Of a stretch of DNA of 64,000 nt, positions 28,830-38,626 are shown piece by piece. This DNA comes from Thiomonas bhubaneswarensis (lineage in GTDB: Bacteria > Pseudomonadota > Gammaproteobacteria > Burkholderiales > Burkholderiaceae_C), in assembly GCF_001418255.1 (NCBI RefSeq), contig NZ_LIPV01000002.1, positions 1 through 64,000 on the forward strand. The letters are read 5' to 3'. The notes below the pieces were generated by a model that had not been told where the DNA came from, did no database searches, and saw only the letters and a program-made list of their open reading frames with translations. Numbering within the stretch: the stretch's first letter is position 1; each line of letters starts with the position of its first letter. A program made the position numbers and the translations under genes.

Positions 28830-31800
28830 CGCACGTCCTCGTCGGACAGCGCCGCTGCAGGGTGCGCGGAGCCGAAGGCGCGCGCCCGCCAGGCCGAGGC
28901 GCGGGTGGCGAGGCGGTCGAACGCCAGATAGATCACGGGCGTGGTGAACAGCGTGAGCAACTGCGACAGCAGCAGCCCGCCGACGATGGCGATGCCCAGC
29001 GGCTGGCGCAGCTCCGAGCCCATGCCGGTGCCCAGCGCCAGCGGCACGGCGCCGAACAGCGCGGCGAAGGTGGTCATCAGAATGGGCCGCAGACGCAGAT
29101 GCGCGGCCTGCAGCATGGCGTCTTCGGGCGGCAGGCCCTGGTTGCGCTGCGCGTCCAACGCGAAGTCCACCATCAGAATGGCGTTCTTCTGCACGATGCC
29201 GATGAGCAGAATGATGCCGATGATCGCGATCACCGTGAGGTCGTGGCCCGAGCCCATCAGCGCCAGCAGCGCGCCGATGCCCGCAGACGGCAGGGTGGAC
29301 AGAATGGTCACCGGGTGGATGGTGCTCTCATAAAGCACGCCCAGCACGATGTACATGGTCGCCACCGCCGCCAGCAGCAGCCAGAGCTGATTGCTCAGCG
29401 CCGACTGAAAGGCGCTGGCCGCGCCCTGGAACGCGATGGTCACTGAAGCGGGCAGCGCTGCCGCCTTGGCCGCCTGCTCGATGGCGCTGACCGCCTCGCC
29501 CAGCGACACGCCAGGCGCGAGCTGGAAGGAGATCAGCGCCGCCGGGAACTGGCCGAGATGGTCGATCGCCAGCGGCGTGCTGCGTTGCTCTATGGTGGCG
29601 ATGCTCGACAGCGGCACCGCCTGGCCGCTGCTTCCGGTGAGGTAGATGCTGTCGAAGGTGCGCAGCGGGCCGCCTTCCTCCCCACCCGCGGCGGAGGTCG
29701 GGGTCGGGCGCGTCGTCTGCTCCACCCCCAGCACCACGCGGTACTGCGCCGACTGGGTGAAGATGGTGGACACCAGCCGCTGGCCGAAGGCGTTGTAGAG
29801 CGCGCTGTCGATGGCGCTCATGGTGATGCCCAGACGTGAGGCCGCGCTGCGGTCCACGTTCACATAGGCCTGAAGCCCCTGATCCTGCAGATCGCTGGTC
29901 ACGCCCGAGAGCTGCGGCAGCGTCTTCAGCCTTTCCATCAGCGCGGCGTTGGCGCTGGCCAGTCCGGCGGCGCTGGTGGCCGCGAGGCTGAACTGGTAGG
30001 GGTAGCGGCTGGAGATGTCGTTGATGGTCAGGTCTTGCACCGGCTGCAGAAAGGCCTCGATGCCAGCGACCTTGGCGGCACGGGCGTCGAGCCGGTCGAT
30101 CAGCGGAAGCACCCTGGGCCGATCGGCCAGCGGCTTGAGGTTGATCAGCAGCCGCCCGGTGTTCATGGTGGTGTTCACGCCATCGATGCCCACCACCGAC
30201 GACACCGAAGCCACCGCCGGGTCTTTGAGCAGCGCGTCCACCAGCGCCTGCTGGCGCTGCACCATGGACTGGAACGACACGTCCTGCGGCGCCACCGTGG
30301 TGGCCTGGATCATGCCCGTGTCCTGCACCGGAAAGAAGCCCTTGGGAATGACCGCATACAGCAGCACCGTGAGCGCCAGCGTGCCCAAGGCCAGCAGCAG
30401 CACCAGCGGCTGATGCCGCAGCACCCAGCGCAGCGCACGGGTGTAGGCGGCGGACAGCCGCTCGAACAACTGCCCGGTGGCGTGGAACAGTCGTCCCTGC
30501 TGCTCCTCGGGCTTGTGCCGCAGCAGCCGCGCCGACAGCATGGGGGTGAAGGTCAGCGACACCGCCGCCGAAATGACGATGGCCACCGCCAGGGTGATGG
30601 CGAACTCGCGGAACAGCCGACCTACTACGTCGCCCATGAACAGCAGCGGAATGAGCACCGCGATGAGCGAGAAGGTGAGGGTGATGATGGTGAAGCCGAT
30701 CTGCCCCGCACCCTTGAGCGCAGCCTGCAGCGGGCGCTCGCCGGCCTCGATGTAACGCGAGATGTTCTCGATCATCACGATGGCGTCGTCCACCACGAAG
30801 CCGGTGGCGATGGTCAGTGCCATCAGCGTGAGGGTGTTGATGGAAAAGCCGAACAGATACATCGCGCCGAACGTGCCCACCAGCGCCAGCGGCACCGCCG
30901 TGGCCGGTATGAAGGTGGCGCGGGCACTGCGCAGGAACACGAAGATCACCAGCACCACCAGCACCACGGCGAGCAGCAGCTCGAACTGCACATCGGCAAT
31001 GGCCGCGCGTATGGTCACGGTGCGGTCGGAGAGCACGGTGAGCTGGGCCGCTGCGGGCAACTGCGTCTGCAGGCTGGGCAGCAGCTTGTGAATGGCGTCG
31101 ACCACGGCGATGACGTTGGCCCCGGGCTGGCGCTGCACGTTGATGACGATGCCCGGCTTGCCGTTGACCGAGGCCGCCTGCCAGGCGTTTTCGGCGCCGG
31201 TGGCGATGGTGGCCACGTCACCCAGCCGCACCGGAGCGCCATTCGAGTAGGCGATGATCATGTCGCGGTACTGCTGCGGCGACTGCAACTGGTCGTTGGC
31301 GTCGATGGTGAACGACTGCTGGCTGCCGCTGATGCTGCCCTTGGGGCTGTTGACGTTGGCCCCGGCGATGGCGGTGCGGATGCTGTCCATGCTCAGGCCG
31401 AGCGCGGCCAGCGCCGGGCCATTGACGGTGACGCGGATTGCGGGCTTGTGTCCACCCGACAGCGTCACCAGGCCCACGCCCGAGACCTGCGACAGCTTCT
31501 GGCTCAGCCTTGTGTCGGCCAGGTCGTACAGCGTGGTCAGCGGCAGTGTGGACGAGGTCAGCCCCAGGGTGATGACGGGGGTGTCGGCCGGGTTGACCTT
31601 GGCGTAGATGGGCGGCTGCGGCAGGTCGGACGGCAGCAGATTGCTCGCGGCGTTGATGGCGGCCTGCACTTCCTGCTCGGCGACGCTAAGCGACAGCGAC
31701 AGATCGAAGCGCAGGGTGATGACCGAAGCCCCGCCCGAGCTGACCGACCACATCTGCGCCAGCCCCGGCATCTGGCCGAACTGCTGCTCCAGAGGCCCGG

Positions 31801-32086
31801 TGACCGAGGAGGTCATCACGTCCGGGCTGGCGCCGGGGTAGAGGGTGGTGACCTGGATGGTGGGGTAATCCACCTCCGGCAGCGCCGCCTGCGGCAGCAG
31901 CTTGTAGCCAATGAACCCGGCCACCAGCACCGCGATCATCAACAGCGTGGTGGCAATCGGCCGCAGGATGAACAGCCGCGACGGGCTGGGGCGGTCGGCG
32001 ACGTCAGTCGGTGACGCGGTTTGCTCCCTCCCCGGCAGCGGGGAGGGTTGGGGTGGGGCGTCGTGTTCGTCTTGTGGAGCGCTCAT
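28826..32086 (-). CDS. RND efflux permease, MdtB/MuxB type
   Basis: 1086 residues. After a 35-residue hydrophilic leader the protein has the normal RND start [18 protein letters not shown], and the proton-relay pair is in [16 protein letters not shown]. It partners the downstream C-type subunit. The leader ([12 protein letters not shown]) is encoded by a GC-rich extragenic hairpin absorbed into the frame; no later ATG precedes the first helix, so either the leader is translated or a start codon near SRLF such as GTG/TTG is missing. It follows the adaptor gene by 2 bp. Confidence 0.93.
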   Translation of the reverse strand: MSAPQDEHDAPPQPSPLPGREQTASPTDVADRPSPSRLFILRPIATTLLMIAVLVAGFIGYKLLPQAALPEVDYPTIQVTTLYPGASPDVMTSSVTGPLEQQFGQMPGLAQMWSVSSGGASVITLRFDLSLSLSVAEQEVQAAINAASNLLPSDLPQPPIYAKVNPADTPVITLGLTSSTLPLTTLYDLADTRLSQKLSQVSGVGLVTLSGGHKPAIRVTVNGPALAALGLSMDSIRTAIAGANVNSPKGSISGSQQSFTIDANDQLQSPQQYRDMIIAYSNGAPVRLGDVATIATGAENAWQAASVNGKPGIVINVQRQPGANVIAVVDAIHKLLPSLQTQLPAAAQLTVLSDRTVTIRAAIADVQFELLLAVVLVVLVIFVFLRSARATFIPATAVPLALVGTFGAMYLFGFSINTLTLMALTIATGFVVDDAIVMIENISRYIEAGERPLQAALKGAGQIGFTIITLTFSLIAVLIPLLFMGDVVGRLFREFAITLAVAIVISAAVSLTFTPMLSARLLRHKPEEQQGRLFHATGQLFERLSAAYTRALRWVLRHQPLVLLLALGTLALTVLLYAVIPKGFFPVQDTGMIQATTVAPQDVSFQSMVQRQQALVDALLKDPAVASVSSVVGIDGVNTTMNTGRLLINLKPLADRPRVLPLIDRLDARAAKVAGIEAFLQPVQDLTINDISSRYPYQFSLAATSAAGLASANAALMERLKTLPQLSGVTSDLQDQGLQAYVNVDRSAASRLGITMSAIDSALYNAFGQRLVSTIFTQSAQYRVVLGVEQTTRPTPTSAAGGEEGGPLRTFDSIYLTGSSGQAVPLSSIATIEQRSTPLAIDHLGQFPAALISFQLAPGVSLGEAVSAIEQAAKAAALPASVTIAFQGAASAFQSALSNQLWLLLAAVATMYIVLGVLYESTIHPVTILSTLPSAGIGALLALMGSGHDLTVIAIIGIILLIGIVQKNAILMVDFALDAQRNQGLPPEDAMLQAAHLRLRPILMTTFAALFGAVPLALGTGMGSELRQPLGIAIVGGLLLSQLLTLFTTPVIYLAFDRLATRASAWRARAFGSAHPAAALSDEDVR
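32024..32058. repeat. GC-rich hairpin repeat within the MdtB-type N-terminus
   Basis: CCCTCCCC-GGCAGC-GGGGAGGG (32026-32047) is followed by TTGGGGTGGGG. The hairpin at 45143-45165 has the same plan (GC-rich stem, then TTGGG and a G run), which marks both as one repeat type. Here it lies inside a coding frame. Confidence 0.6.
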
Positions 32087-32088
32087 GG

Positions 32089-33396
32089 TCAGCGCGCTCC
32101 GCTGGCGGCGGGCCGGGCGTGTTCGCCGGTCTTGGCGCCTGCAGCGCCGCCGTGCGTGCCGCCTTGCGCCGAAAGCGGCTGCACCACCTTCACTTCACGG
32201 CCGTCGCGCAGGCGGTCGAGGCCGTCGGTGACCACGCGCTCGCCCGCTTGCAAGCCGCTGACGATCTGCGTCAGGTTGTCGAAGGCCACGCCGGTTTTCA
32301 CCACCCGCATCTTCACCTTGTTGTCGTCGCCGATGACATACACATAAGTGCCGGGCGCGCCCACCGCCACGGCGGTGGTGGGCACCACGATGGCATCGGG
32401 GATGGTGCGCGCCAGCAGGCGCACGTTGACGAACTGGTTGGGATACAGGGCGAGCCCCTTGTTGGCGAACTCGGCGCGCAGGTTGAGCGTACCCGTGGTG
32501 CTGTTGATCTGGTTGTCGGCCGCCACCAGCTTGCCGGTTTCGAGCACTCGGGTGTTGCGGGCGTCCCAGGCTTCGGTCTTGAGCTGCTTGCCCGCCATGA
32601 GCTGGCCGACGACTTCGCCGATGCTCTGCTGCGGCAGTGCGAAGGTCACATACACCGGCTGCACCTGGGCGATGGTGGCGATCGGCGAGGCCGAGTTGGT
32701 GCCGGTGCTGGTGTTGCTGCCCACGGCGCCGGAGGTGGTCACCATATTGCCGGCATCCACCGGCCGCAGCCCGACCAGGCCCGATACCGGCGCGGTGATG
32801 CGCGTCCAGCTCAGTTGCAGCCGGGCGTTGTCGAGCGCCGCCTTGTTGGCGTCGAGCGTGGCCTTGAGCTGGGCCACGGTGGCGCGCTGGTCGGAGACCT
32901 GCTGCGCCGAAATCGAATCCTGCTGCAGCAGGGTTTCATAGCGCTGCAGGTCGCTTTGCGCGCCGCTGAGCTGCGCCTGGGTCTGCTCCAGCTGCGCCTT
33001 CGCCTGCTCCACGGCGATGCTAAAAGGACGCGGATCGATCTGCGCCAGCAACTGCCCGGCCTTGACCATCTGCCCCTGCTTGTAGTCCACGCTCTGCAGC
33101 AGCCCAGCCACGCGCGGCATCACGTTCACATAGCTGCGCGGCGTGACCGTGCCCAGCGCGGTGAGCCATACCGGCACCGTCTGCGACCGGGCGCTGGCGG
33201 CAGTGACCGGTTGCGGTGGCATCTGCCCCTTGGCCATGCCACCCTTGCCGCCGGGCATCTGCGCCTGTACGGCGTGCTCGCCACCGACAAAGGCCAGCAC
33301 GGCTGCGGCCAGAAGCGCCATGCCCAATCCGCCCCACCACCAGCGGCGCGGGGCTGAATGAGGGTGCTTCGGGGTGGGGTTGGAATGCTCAGTCAT
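32089..33396 (-). CDS. RND efflux periplasmic adaptor, MdtA type
   Basis: 435 residues with an N-terminal membrane anchor ([21 protein letters not shown]), a lipoyl/barrel-sandwich region ([20 protein letters not shown]), an alpha-hairpin coiled coil (about 125-190), and a second half-lipoyl with [20 protein letters not shown], then beta-barrel domains. It links the RND trimer to the outer-membrane channel. As the first gene of the adaptor-B-C-OMF operon its promoter should lie in the 115-bp gap 33397-33511. The C-terminus ends in an Ala/Gly-rich tail. Confidence 0.93.
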   Translation of the reverse strand: MTEHSNPTPKHPHSAPRRWWWGGLGMALLAAAVLAFVGGEHAVQAQMPGGKGGMAKGQMPPQPVTAASARSQTVPVWLTALGTVTPRSYVNVMPRVAGLLQSVDYKQGQMVKAGQLLAQIDPRPFSIAVEQAKAQLEQTQAQLSGAQSDLQRYETLLQQDSISAQQVSDQRATVAQLKATLDANKAALDNARLQLSWTRITAPVSGLVGLRPVDAGNMVTTSGAVGSNTSTGTNSASPIATIAQVQPVYVTFALPQQSIGEVVGQLMAGKQLKTEAWDARNTRVLETGKLVAADNQINSTTGTLNLRAEFANKGLALYPNQFVNVRLLARTIPDAIVVPTTAVAVGAPGTYVYVIGDDNKVKMRVVKTGVAFDNLTQIVSGLQAGERVVTDGLDRLRDGREVKVVQPLSAQGGTHGGAAGAKTGEHARPAASGAR

Positions 33397-33511
33397 GGGC
33401 GGTGGGTCACAAAGAGATCGGCTGAGGGAAAGGCTGTCTTCAGATCGTGCCTGTCTCAGGTGAAAGCCGTGTGCAGGCTGTGTGAAGAAGTTTGTCGCGT
33501 GATGGGTCGCG

Positions 33512-34105
33512 TCACGCGCGCGGCTGGCGCTGGTGTTTCCAATAAATCTCGGTGCTGGCGGCCTCGCCCGCGCGGTTGAGGGTGCGCGCCAGCACGAACA
33601 TCAGGTCGGACAGGCGGTTGAGGTATTGCAGCAGCTCCGGGCGCAGCAGCGGCGGCGTTTCCGCCCCGCCCGAGGGGGCCACCTCGTCGGCCACGGCCAC
33701 CACCGAGCGCTCGGCTCGGCGCGCTACGGTGCGGCAGACATGCGCCTGAGAGGCCGTCTGCGTGCCGCCTGGCAGGATGAACTCGGCCAGCGGCGGAAGC
33801 TGCGCGTTGTAGGCCTTGAGCGCCTCGTCGAGCGCGGCGACTTGCTCGGGCTTGAGCAGCGTCATGCCAGGTACCGAAAGCTCGCCGCCGAGGTCGAACA
33901 GATCGTGCTGCACCTGCAGCAGCAGGTTGTCGATGGCCTCGGGCAGCCCCAGGCTGCGCAGCAGGCCCAGGTGCGAATTGAGCTCGTCGACATCGCCCAG
34001 CGCCTGGATGCGCGCGGCGCTTTTGGAACAGCGCGAGCCGTCACCCAGACCGGTGGTGCCCGCGTCGCCGGTGCGGGTGGAGATGGCGGTGAGGCGGTGA
34101 CCCAT
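33512..34105 (-). CDS. Cob(I)yrinic acid a,c-diamide adenosyltransferase (PduO type)
   Basis: 197 residues starting MGHRLTAISTRTGDAGTTGLGDG, the ATP-binding signature of PduO/MMAB enzymes. The helical bundle contains LGDVDELNSHLG, FILPGG and the conserved VCRTVARRAERSVV helix. It adenosylates corrinoid to make coenzyme B12. The frame upstream of 34105 is antisense to the next gene and has no similarity. It is divergent from the D-lactate dehydrogenase gene with 66 bp between them. A Gly/Pro-rich loop (APSGGAETPPLL) between helices is a small insertion. Confidence 0.92.
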   Translation of the reverse strand: MGHRLTAISTRTGDAGTTGLGDGSRCSKSAARIQALGDVDELNSHLGLLRSLGLPEAIDNLLLQVQHDLFDLGGELSVPGMTLLKPEQVAALDEALKAYNAQLPPLAEFILPGGTQTASQAHVCRTVARRAERSVVAVADEVAPSGGAETPPLLRPELLQYLNRLSDLMFVLARTLNRAGEAASTEIYWKHQRQPRA

Positions 34106-34171
34106 GCGTGTGTGCTCCTTTGGTTTCGTAGGCGTATTCTTGCTGAATCCATTGACGCAAGGATCGCCGCC

Positions 34172-35578
34172 ATGAATGCCCCCATCACGCCGAAGATTCT
34201 CACCCGTCCCGTGCCATCGGCCGTGCTCGATGCGCTGGCCAGCCGCTTCGGGGCGCAACTCTCCACCGCGCTGGCCGTGCGCGAGCAGCATGGCCGGGAC
34301 GAATCGCCCTTCGACGTGCCGCCGCCCGCCGCCGTGGTGTTCTGCGAAAGCACGCAGGACGTGGCCGACGCGGTGAAGCTGGCCGCCGCGCACGACGTGC
34401 CCGTGATCGCCTTTGGCGCCGGGTCGTCGCTCGAAGGCCAGCTGCTCGCGGTGCAAGGCGGTATCAGCCTCGACCTCACCCGCATGAACCGCGTGCTCGA
34501 GGTCGCCGCAGCCGACATGCTCGCCACCGTGCAGGCTGGGGTGACGCGGCTGCAGTTGAACGACGAACTGCGCCACACCGGCCTGTTCTTCCCCATCGAC
34601 CCCGGCGCCGACGCCACCCTGGGCGGCATGGCGGCCACCCGCGCCAGTGGCACCAACGCCGTGCGCTACGGCACCATGCGCGAAAACGTGCTGGCGCTCA
34701 CCGTGGTGCTGGCCGATGGCCGCGTCATCCGTACCGGCACCCAGGCGCGCAAGAGCAGTGCGGGCTACGACCTCACCCGCCTCATGGTCGGCAGCGAGGG
34801 CACGCTGGGCATCATTACCGAAGTTACCCTGCGCCTGTACCCTCAGCCCGAAGCCGTGGCCGCCGCGGTGTGCTCCTTCCCCGGCGTGGCGCAGGCGGTG
34901 GACTGCACCATCGCCATCATCCAGGCTGGCATCCCCATCGCCCGGGTGGAATTGATGGACGCCGGCGCGGTGCGCGCCGTCAACGCCCACGACCATCTCG
35001 GCTTACCCGAATGCCCGCTGCTGCTGATGGAATTCCACGGCTCGCCCGCCGGCGTGCGCGAGCAGGCGCAGGCCGTGGAAGCGCTCGCCGCCGAACACCA
35101 GGGCAGCGACTTCGCCTGGGCCGACACCCCGGAAGAGCGCAGCAAACTGTGGAAGGCGCGACATCACGCCTATCTCTCGGCGCTGCAGATGAAACCCGGC
35201 TGCCGTTGCGTCACCACCGATACCTGCGTGCCGATCTCGCGTCTGGCCGAGAGCATCAACGACACCATCGTCGAGGCCGACGCGGCCGGTCTGCCCTACT
35301 TCGTCGTCGGCCATGTGGGCGACGGCAACTATCACATCGGCTACCTCATCGACCCGGCCAAGCCCGAAGAACGCGAACTCGCTGAAACCCTCAACGCCCA
35401 GCTCGTGCGCCGCGCGCTCAAACTCGGCGGCACCTGCAGCGGCGAACACGGCATCGGCCTGCACAAACAGGATTTCCTGCGCGAAGAAGCCGGCGACGAC
35501 GCGCTCGACGTAATGCGCGCCATCAAGCAGGCACTCGACCCGAAGGGCATCCTCAATCCGGGGAAGATTTTTGCGTGA
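34172..35578 (+). CDS. FAD-linked 2-hydroxyacid oxidase, D-lactate dehydrogenase (cytochrome) type
   Basis: 468 residues from ATG 34172. The FAD-binding PCMH domain includes IAFGAGSSLEGQLLAVQGG and the FPIDPGADATLGGMAATRASG segment; the C-terminal FAD-oxidase domain has VVGHVGDGNYH and GTCSGEHGIG. This arrangement is that of DLD1/LDHD enzymes passing electrons from D-lactate or a related hydroxyacid to cytochrome c or quinone. It is related to GlcD (14293-15786) but clearly distinct and stands alone. It precedes the BrnT/BrnA pair with a 66-bp gap. Confidence 0.9.
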   Translation: MNAPITPKILTRPVPSAVLDALASRFGAQLSTALAVREQHGRDESPFDVPPPAAVVFCESTQDVADAVKLAAAHDVPVIAFGAGSSLEGQLLAVQGGISLDLTRMNRVLEVAAADMLATVQAGVTRLQLNDELRHTGLFFPIDPGADATLGGMAATRASGTNAVRYGTMRENVLALTVVLADGRVIRTGTQARKSSAGYDLTRLMVGSEGTLGIITEVTLRLYPQPEAVAAAVCSFPGVAQAVDCTIAIIQAGIPIARVELMDAGAVRAVNAHDHLGLPECPLLLMEFHGSPAGVREQAQAVEALAAEHQGSDFAWADTPEERSKLWKARHHAYLSALQMKPGCRCVTTDTCVPISRLAESINDTIVEADAAGLPYFVVGHVGDGNYHIGYLIDPAKPEERELAETLNAQLVRRALKLGGTCSGEHGIGLHKQDFLREEAGDDALDVMRAIKQALDPKGILNPGKIFA

Positions 35579-35644
35579 AGGGAGGCTGCTCACCGGGTTG
35601 TGTCTGGTATGGCAAAAAGTATGGCTTGCACCTAAACTCCAGCC

Positions 35645-35947
35645 ATGCGGGATTCGAGTTTCGAATGGGGTGAGGCGAAGGATGAAACCAATCAGGCAAA
35701 GCATGGCGTTGGCTTTGAACGTGCGCAGTATGCCTTTGCCGATCCGCAACGGGTGATCGCGCGCGACGCGGAGCACAGCACAAACGAAGCACGCTATTTC
35801 TGTTTCGGCAAGGTGGATGGAGGCGTTCTCACAGTGCGCTTTACCTACAGGGGCACCCGCATTCGGATCATCGGCGCTGGCTATTGGCGCAAAGGAAAGG
35901 CTGTCTATGAGCAAGAAAATCAAATACACCGACGAACCGATCGGTGA
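35645..35947 (+). CDS. brnT: BrnT-family ribonuclease toxin
   Basis: 100 residues. BrnT features visible are FEWGEAKDETNQAKHGVGFERA, AFADPQRVIARDAEHS, EARYFCFGKVDGGVLTVRFTYRG and RIRIIGAG, as in the RelE-like toxin of Brucella. It should cleave RNA when free. Its end overlaps the antitoxin gene by 41 bp, the usual toxin-first order of brnTA. Upstream, GTATGGC occurs twice (35607-35613, 35619-35625) at a 12-bp step, a possible operator. Confidence 0.88.
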   Translation: MRDSSFEWGEAKDETNQAKHGVGFERAQYAFADPQRVIARDAEHSTNEARYFCFGKVDGGVLTVRFTYRGTRIRIIGAGYWRKGKAVYEQENQIHRRTDR

Positions 35948-36203
35948 TGTGAAAATCGTGGCGGATTTCTTGCCTCCGCCGGAGGCTTTGGTGTTTCGCG
36001 AAGAAGGCGTCAAAGTCACTCTGGCTCTGAGCAAGAAGAGTGTGGATTTCTTCAAGCATCAGGCGCAGACTCATCATTCCCAATACCAGCGCATGATTCG
36101 CCACCTGCTCGATGCCTATGTGGATCGCCACAGCGCAGCCGATTCCGCAAAGACATCAACCAAGCGTTCGGCAAAGCGCGGAGTGGCGAAGACCAACAAC
36201 TGA
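35907..36203 (+). CDS. brnA: BrnA-type ribbon-helix-helix antitoxin
   Basis: 98 residues from ATG 35907 inside the end of brnT. After an N-terminal toxin-binding segment (IKYTDEPIGDVKIVADFLPPPEALVF) there is a ribbon-helix-helix-like unit, VKVTLALSKKSVDFFKHQA, then YQRMIRHLLDAYVDRH. It ends in a basic Lys/Ala tail. It should neutralise BrnT and repress the operon. Overlap with brnT indicates translational coupling. Confidence 0.85.
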   Translation: MSKKIKYTDEPIGDVKIVADFLPPPEALVFREEGVKVTLALSKKSVDFFKHQAQTHHSQYQRMIRHLLDAYVDRHSAADSAKTSTKRSAKRGVAKTNN

Positions 36204-36227
36204 GCGGCCCTGCGCGTTCTTGAGAGC

Positions 36228-36641
36228 ATGACCATGTTCACCTACCTGATGCTCGGCACCAACGACCTTGCGCGGGCGGCGGCGTTCTACGACCCCGTCA
36301 TGGCCGCGCTCGGCCATGCGCGATGCGTGACGGAAGCCGACGATCCCAGCCACGAAATCGGCTGGGGCCGCTACGCCGACGAAGGGCGGGTGGAACTGGC
36401 GCTCTGGCTGTGCAAGCCCTTCAACGGCCAGATGGCCACGGTGGGCAACGGCAGCATGATTGCTCTGGCCGCCGCCAGCCGGGCGCAGGTCGATGCGTTT
36501 CATGCCGCCGCGCTGGCACACGGCGGTTTGAGCGAAGGCACCCCCGGACTGCGCCCGCATTACGGCCCCGATTTCTACGCCGCCTATGTGCGCGACCCCG
36601 ACGGCAACAAACTCGCCGCCGTGTGCCGCGCTGCATCCTGA
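36228..36641 (+). CDS. VOC (glyoxalase/bleomycin-resistance) family protein
   Basis: 137 residues (a start two codons later, MFTYLMLG, is possible). The paired beta-alpha-beta-beta-beta units of the vicinal-oxygen-chelate fold are visible: FTYLMLGTNDLARAAAFYDPVMAALG at the N-terminus and YAAYVRDPDGNKLAAVC at the C-terminus. Proteins like this are lyases, dioxygenases or binding proteins; the reaction is unknown. It lies 24 bp after brnA and converges with the DMT permease gene. Confidence 0.85.
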   Translation: MTMFTYLMLGTNDLARAAAFYDPVMAALGHARCVTEADDPSHEIGWGRYADEGRVELALWLCKPFNGQMATVGNGSMIALAAASRAQVDAFHAAALAHGGLSEGTPGLRPHYGPDFYAAYVRDPDGNKLAAVCRAAS

Positions 36642-36653
36642 TCCACAGGCGGC

Positions 36654-37616
36654 TCAGGCTTCGTGTGGGCAAGTGCGCACCGCTTGCTGGCGCGACAGCA
36701 GTGGCTTCAAGCGCGGATGCGCCAGTGCGCTGTTGAGCAACAAGGCAAGCATCACCAGCCCCGCGCCGAGCACTTCCGCGCCGCCGAAGTGCACGCCTTG
36801 AAACAAGGCGATGCCGAAGGCCGTCACCGGGACGAAGTTGATGAACAGCACGCCCACCGAGGCGCCGACGCGCTGGATGCCCGCATTCCAGCCCAGCACC
36901 GCAATGAAGGCGGCAATCAACACGAGGTAGGCGAGCCCCCAGGCCGACTCTCGCAAGATGGGCAGGGTCGGCAAGTCCGCACGGCCCAGGGCGACCGCCA
37001 GAAGGGCGATGACCACGATGCTCAAGGCGCCGAAGGCGCAGGTCCAGGCGGTGTAACGCAGCGATGACCAGGCTGGATATCGGCGCGCGGCCAGCGTATA
37101 GATCACCCAGCACAGTACGCCCAGCAGCACCAGGCCGTCGCCGCCGAGGTGGTTGTCCGCCAGAAGATGGGCGGGGTTGCCGTTGCTGAGCACGAGCGCC
37201 ACGCCCAGCAGCGAGAGCGCAATGCTGGCCCAGGTGCCGCCGCTGGGGCGCACCCCGTTGAGTGCCCAGTTGACCAGGGCGCTGAGCAGCGGCATCAGCG
37301 CGATGATGATGGCAGCCTGCTGCGGCTGGGTGTGGCGCAACCCTTCGTAGCCCAGCAAGTTGAATCCCGCGAAGCCCAGGCTGCCCAGCACGGCGAGTTG
37401 CCAGCCCCGACCATCGAGCTTGAGCGCGGAACGGCCTTCTTTCCACGCAAGCGCAAGCAGGAACAGCGGCGCGGCCAATCCGTAACGGATGGCGGTCATC
37501 ACGAACACATCCATGTGCAACATCAGGGCCTTGGCCAGCGGCAGCATGCCGCCCCAGGCCATGGCCGCCACACCCAACGCCCCCAGCGCCTGGGGAAAGC
37601 TCAAACTCCGTTTCAC
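36654..37616 (-). CDS. EamA/DMT-family membrane permease (LysR-linked)
   Basis: 320 residues with ten membrane segments in two EamA repeats (MAWGGMLPLAKALMLHMDVFVMTAIRYG; TLAARRYPAWSSL). The substrate is unknown. It is transcribed divergently from a LysR regulator across 110 bp, the standard arrangement for a regulator controlling an exporter gene. It is the third DMT protein in the window, and the three are not close copies of one another. Confidence 0.87.
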   Translation of the reverse strand: MKRSLSFPQALGALGVAAMAWGGMLPLAKALMLHMDVFVMTAIRYGLAAPLFLLALAWKEGRSALKLDGRGWQLAVLGSLGFAGFNLLGYEGLRHTQPQQAAIIIALMPLLSALVNWALNGVRPSGGTWASIALSLLGVALVLSNGNPAHLLADNHLGGDGLVLLGVLCWVIYTLAARRYPAWSSLRYTAWTCAFGALSIVVIALLAVALGRADLPTLPILRESAWGLAYLVLIAAFIAVLGWNAGIQRVGASVGVLFINFVPVTAFGIALFQGVHFGGAEVLGAGLVMLALLLNSALAHPRLKPLLSRQQAVRTCPHEA

Positions 37617-37726
37617 GGCGTTCTCCTCAAAGATGACGATGGCGGCAGCTTAAAAATTTCCCAAAAGTTGATAAATAATCAAAACTCGAATTAGTTATTT
37701 CCAAATCAGAAAATATTGGAGGCACA
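37617..37726. promoter_or_regulatory. Divergent promoter region between DMT permease and LysR gene
   Basis: A 110-bp AT-rich gap (37650-37715 is the most AT-rich stretch of this neighbourhood) with several T-N11-A-type candidates. Both genes must be started from here, and LysR-type regulators usually bind such a gap and repress their own gene. I cannot place the exact operator. Confidence 0.45.
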
Positions 37727-38617
37727 ATGCTCGACTTGGACGCCTGTCGCATCTTCGCCCGTGTGGTGGAGACGCATTCCTTTTCCGAAGCCGCCCGCAG
37801 CCTGGACATTTCTCTGCCCGTGGTGAGCAAGCAAGTGGCGCGTCTGGAGCGACAGCTCGGCACGCGCTTGCTCAACCGCACCACGCGTCATCTGAGCCTG
37901 AGCGAAGCCGGATCGGCGTTTCACGCGCATTGCCTACAACTGATCGAGATCGCCCAGACGGCCGAAGCGGCGGTGAGCCAGTTTCATCTGTCACCTCGGG
38001 GGCAGTTACGGGTGAGCGCGCCGGTCGCTTTCGCCAACGGCAGTCTGGCACCCTTGCTGCCGGCCTTTCTCGAACGCTACCCCGACGTGCAACTCGAACT
38101 CGACGCCAGCGACCGTCAGGTCGATCTGGCCGAAGACGGCTACGACCTGGCGATCCGCCTCACCGCCCGCCCGCCCGAGGGCCTGGTCGCCCGGCCACTG
38201 CACCGCATCCGTCGTCTGGCCTGCGCGGCAGACGTTTACCTGCAGCGGCGCGGCATACCGCTAAAGCCCGAGGATCTGGCGCAGCACAACTGTCTCATCT
38301 ATCCACAAGCCGAGGGTGCCGGCACCTGGACCTTCGAGCGCGACGGGCGCCCGTTGGTCGTGCCGGTACGCGGCAGCTTTCGCAGCAACAGCACCGAGGC
38401 CCTCCGACAGGCTGCGCGTCTCGGGCTGGGCGTGGTGTACATGCGCGACTACGCCGTGCGCCAGGATTTGCTGGATGGCAACTTGCACGAAGTGCTCGCC
38501 GACTACGCACCACCCAGCCGCGCCGAACTCTTCGCGCTCTACCTGCCCAACCGCTTTCTGCCACCCAAGGTGCGGGTGTTCATCGACTATCTTGTGGACT
38601 GTTTCGATCAGCCCTGA
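37727..38617 (+). CDS. LysR-family transcriptional regulator
   Basis: 296 residues. The N-terminal winged helix-turn-helix is clear (FARVVETHSFSEAARSLDISLPVVSKQVARLERQLGTRLLNRTTR), followed by a type 2 periplasmic-binding effector domain (SPRGQLRVSAPVAFANG; EDGYDLAIRLTARPPEGLVARPL). This is the CrgA/PecT-like subgroup. It probably controls the divergent DMT permease gene and itself. The effector is unknown. Confidence 0.93.
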   Translation: MLDLDACRIFARVVETHSFSEAARSLDISLPVVSKQVARLERQLGTRLLNRTTRHLSLSEAGSAFHAHCLQLIEIAQTAEAAVSQFHLSPRGQLRVSAPVAFANGSLAPLLPAFLERYPDVQLELDASDRQVDLAEDGYDLAIRLTARPPEGLVARPLHRIRRLACAADVYLQRRGIPLKPEDLAQHNCLIYPQAEGAGTWTFERDGRPLVVPVRGSFRSNSTEALRQAARLGLGVVYMRDYAVRQDLLDGNLHEVLADYAPPSRAELFALYLPNRFLPPKVRVFIDYLVDCFDQP

Positions 38618-38626
38618 GGTCGCTCA

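Noticed and set aside
32026..32047. Hairpin in the MdtB-type gene as a transcription terminator
   Set aside because: It lies inside the coding frame of an operon and has no T run; better explained as an extragenic repeat.
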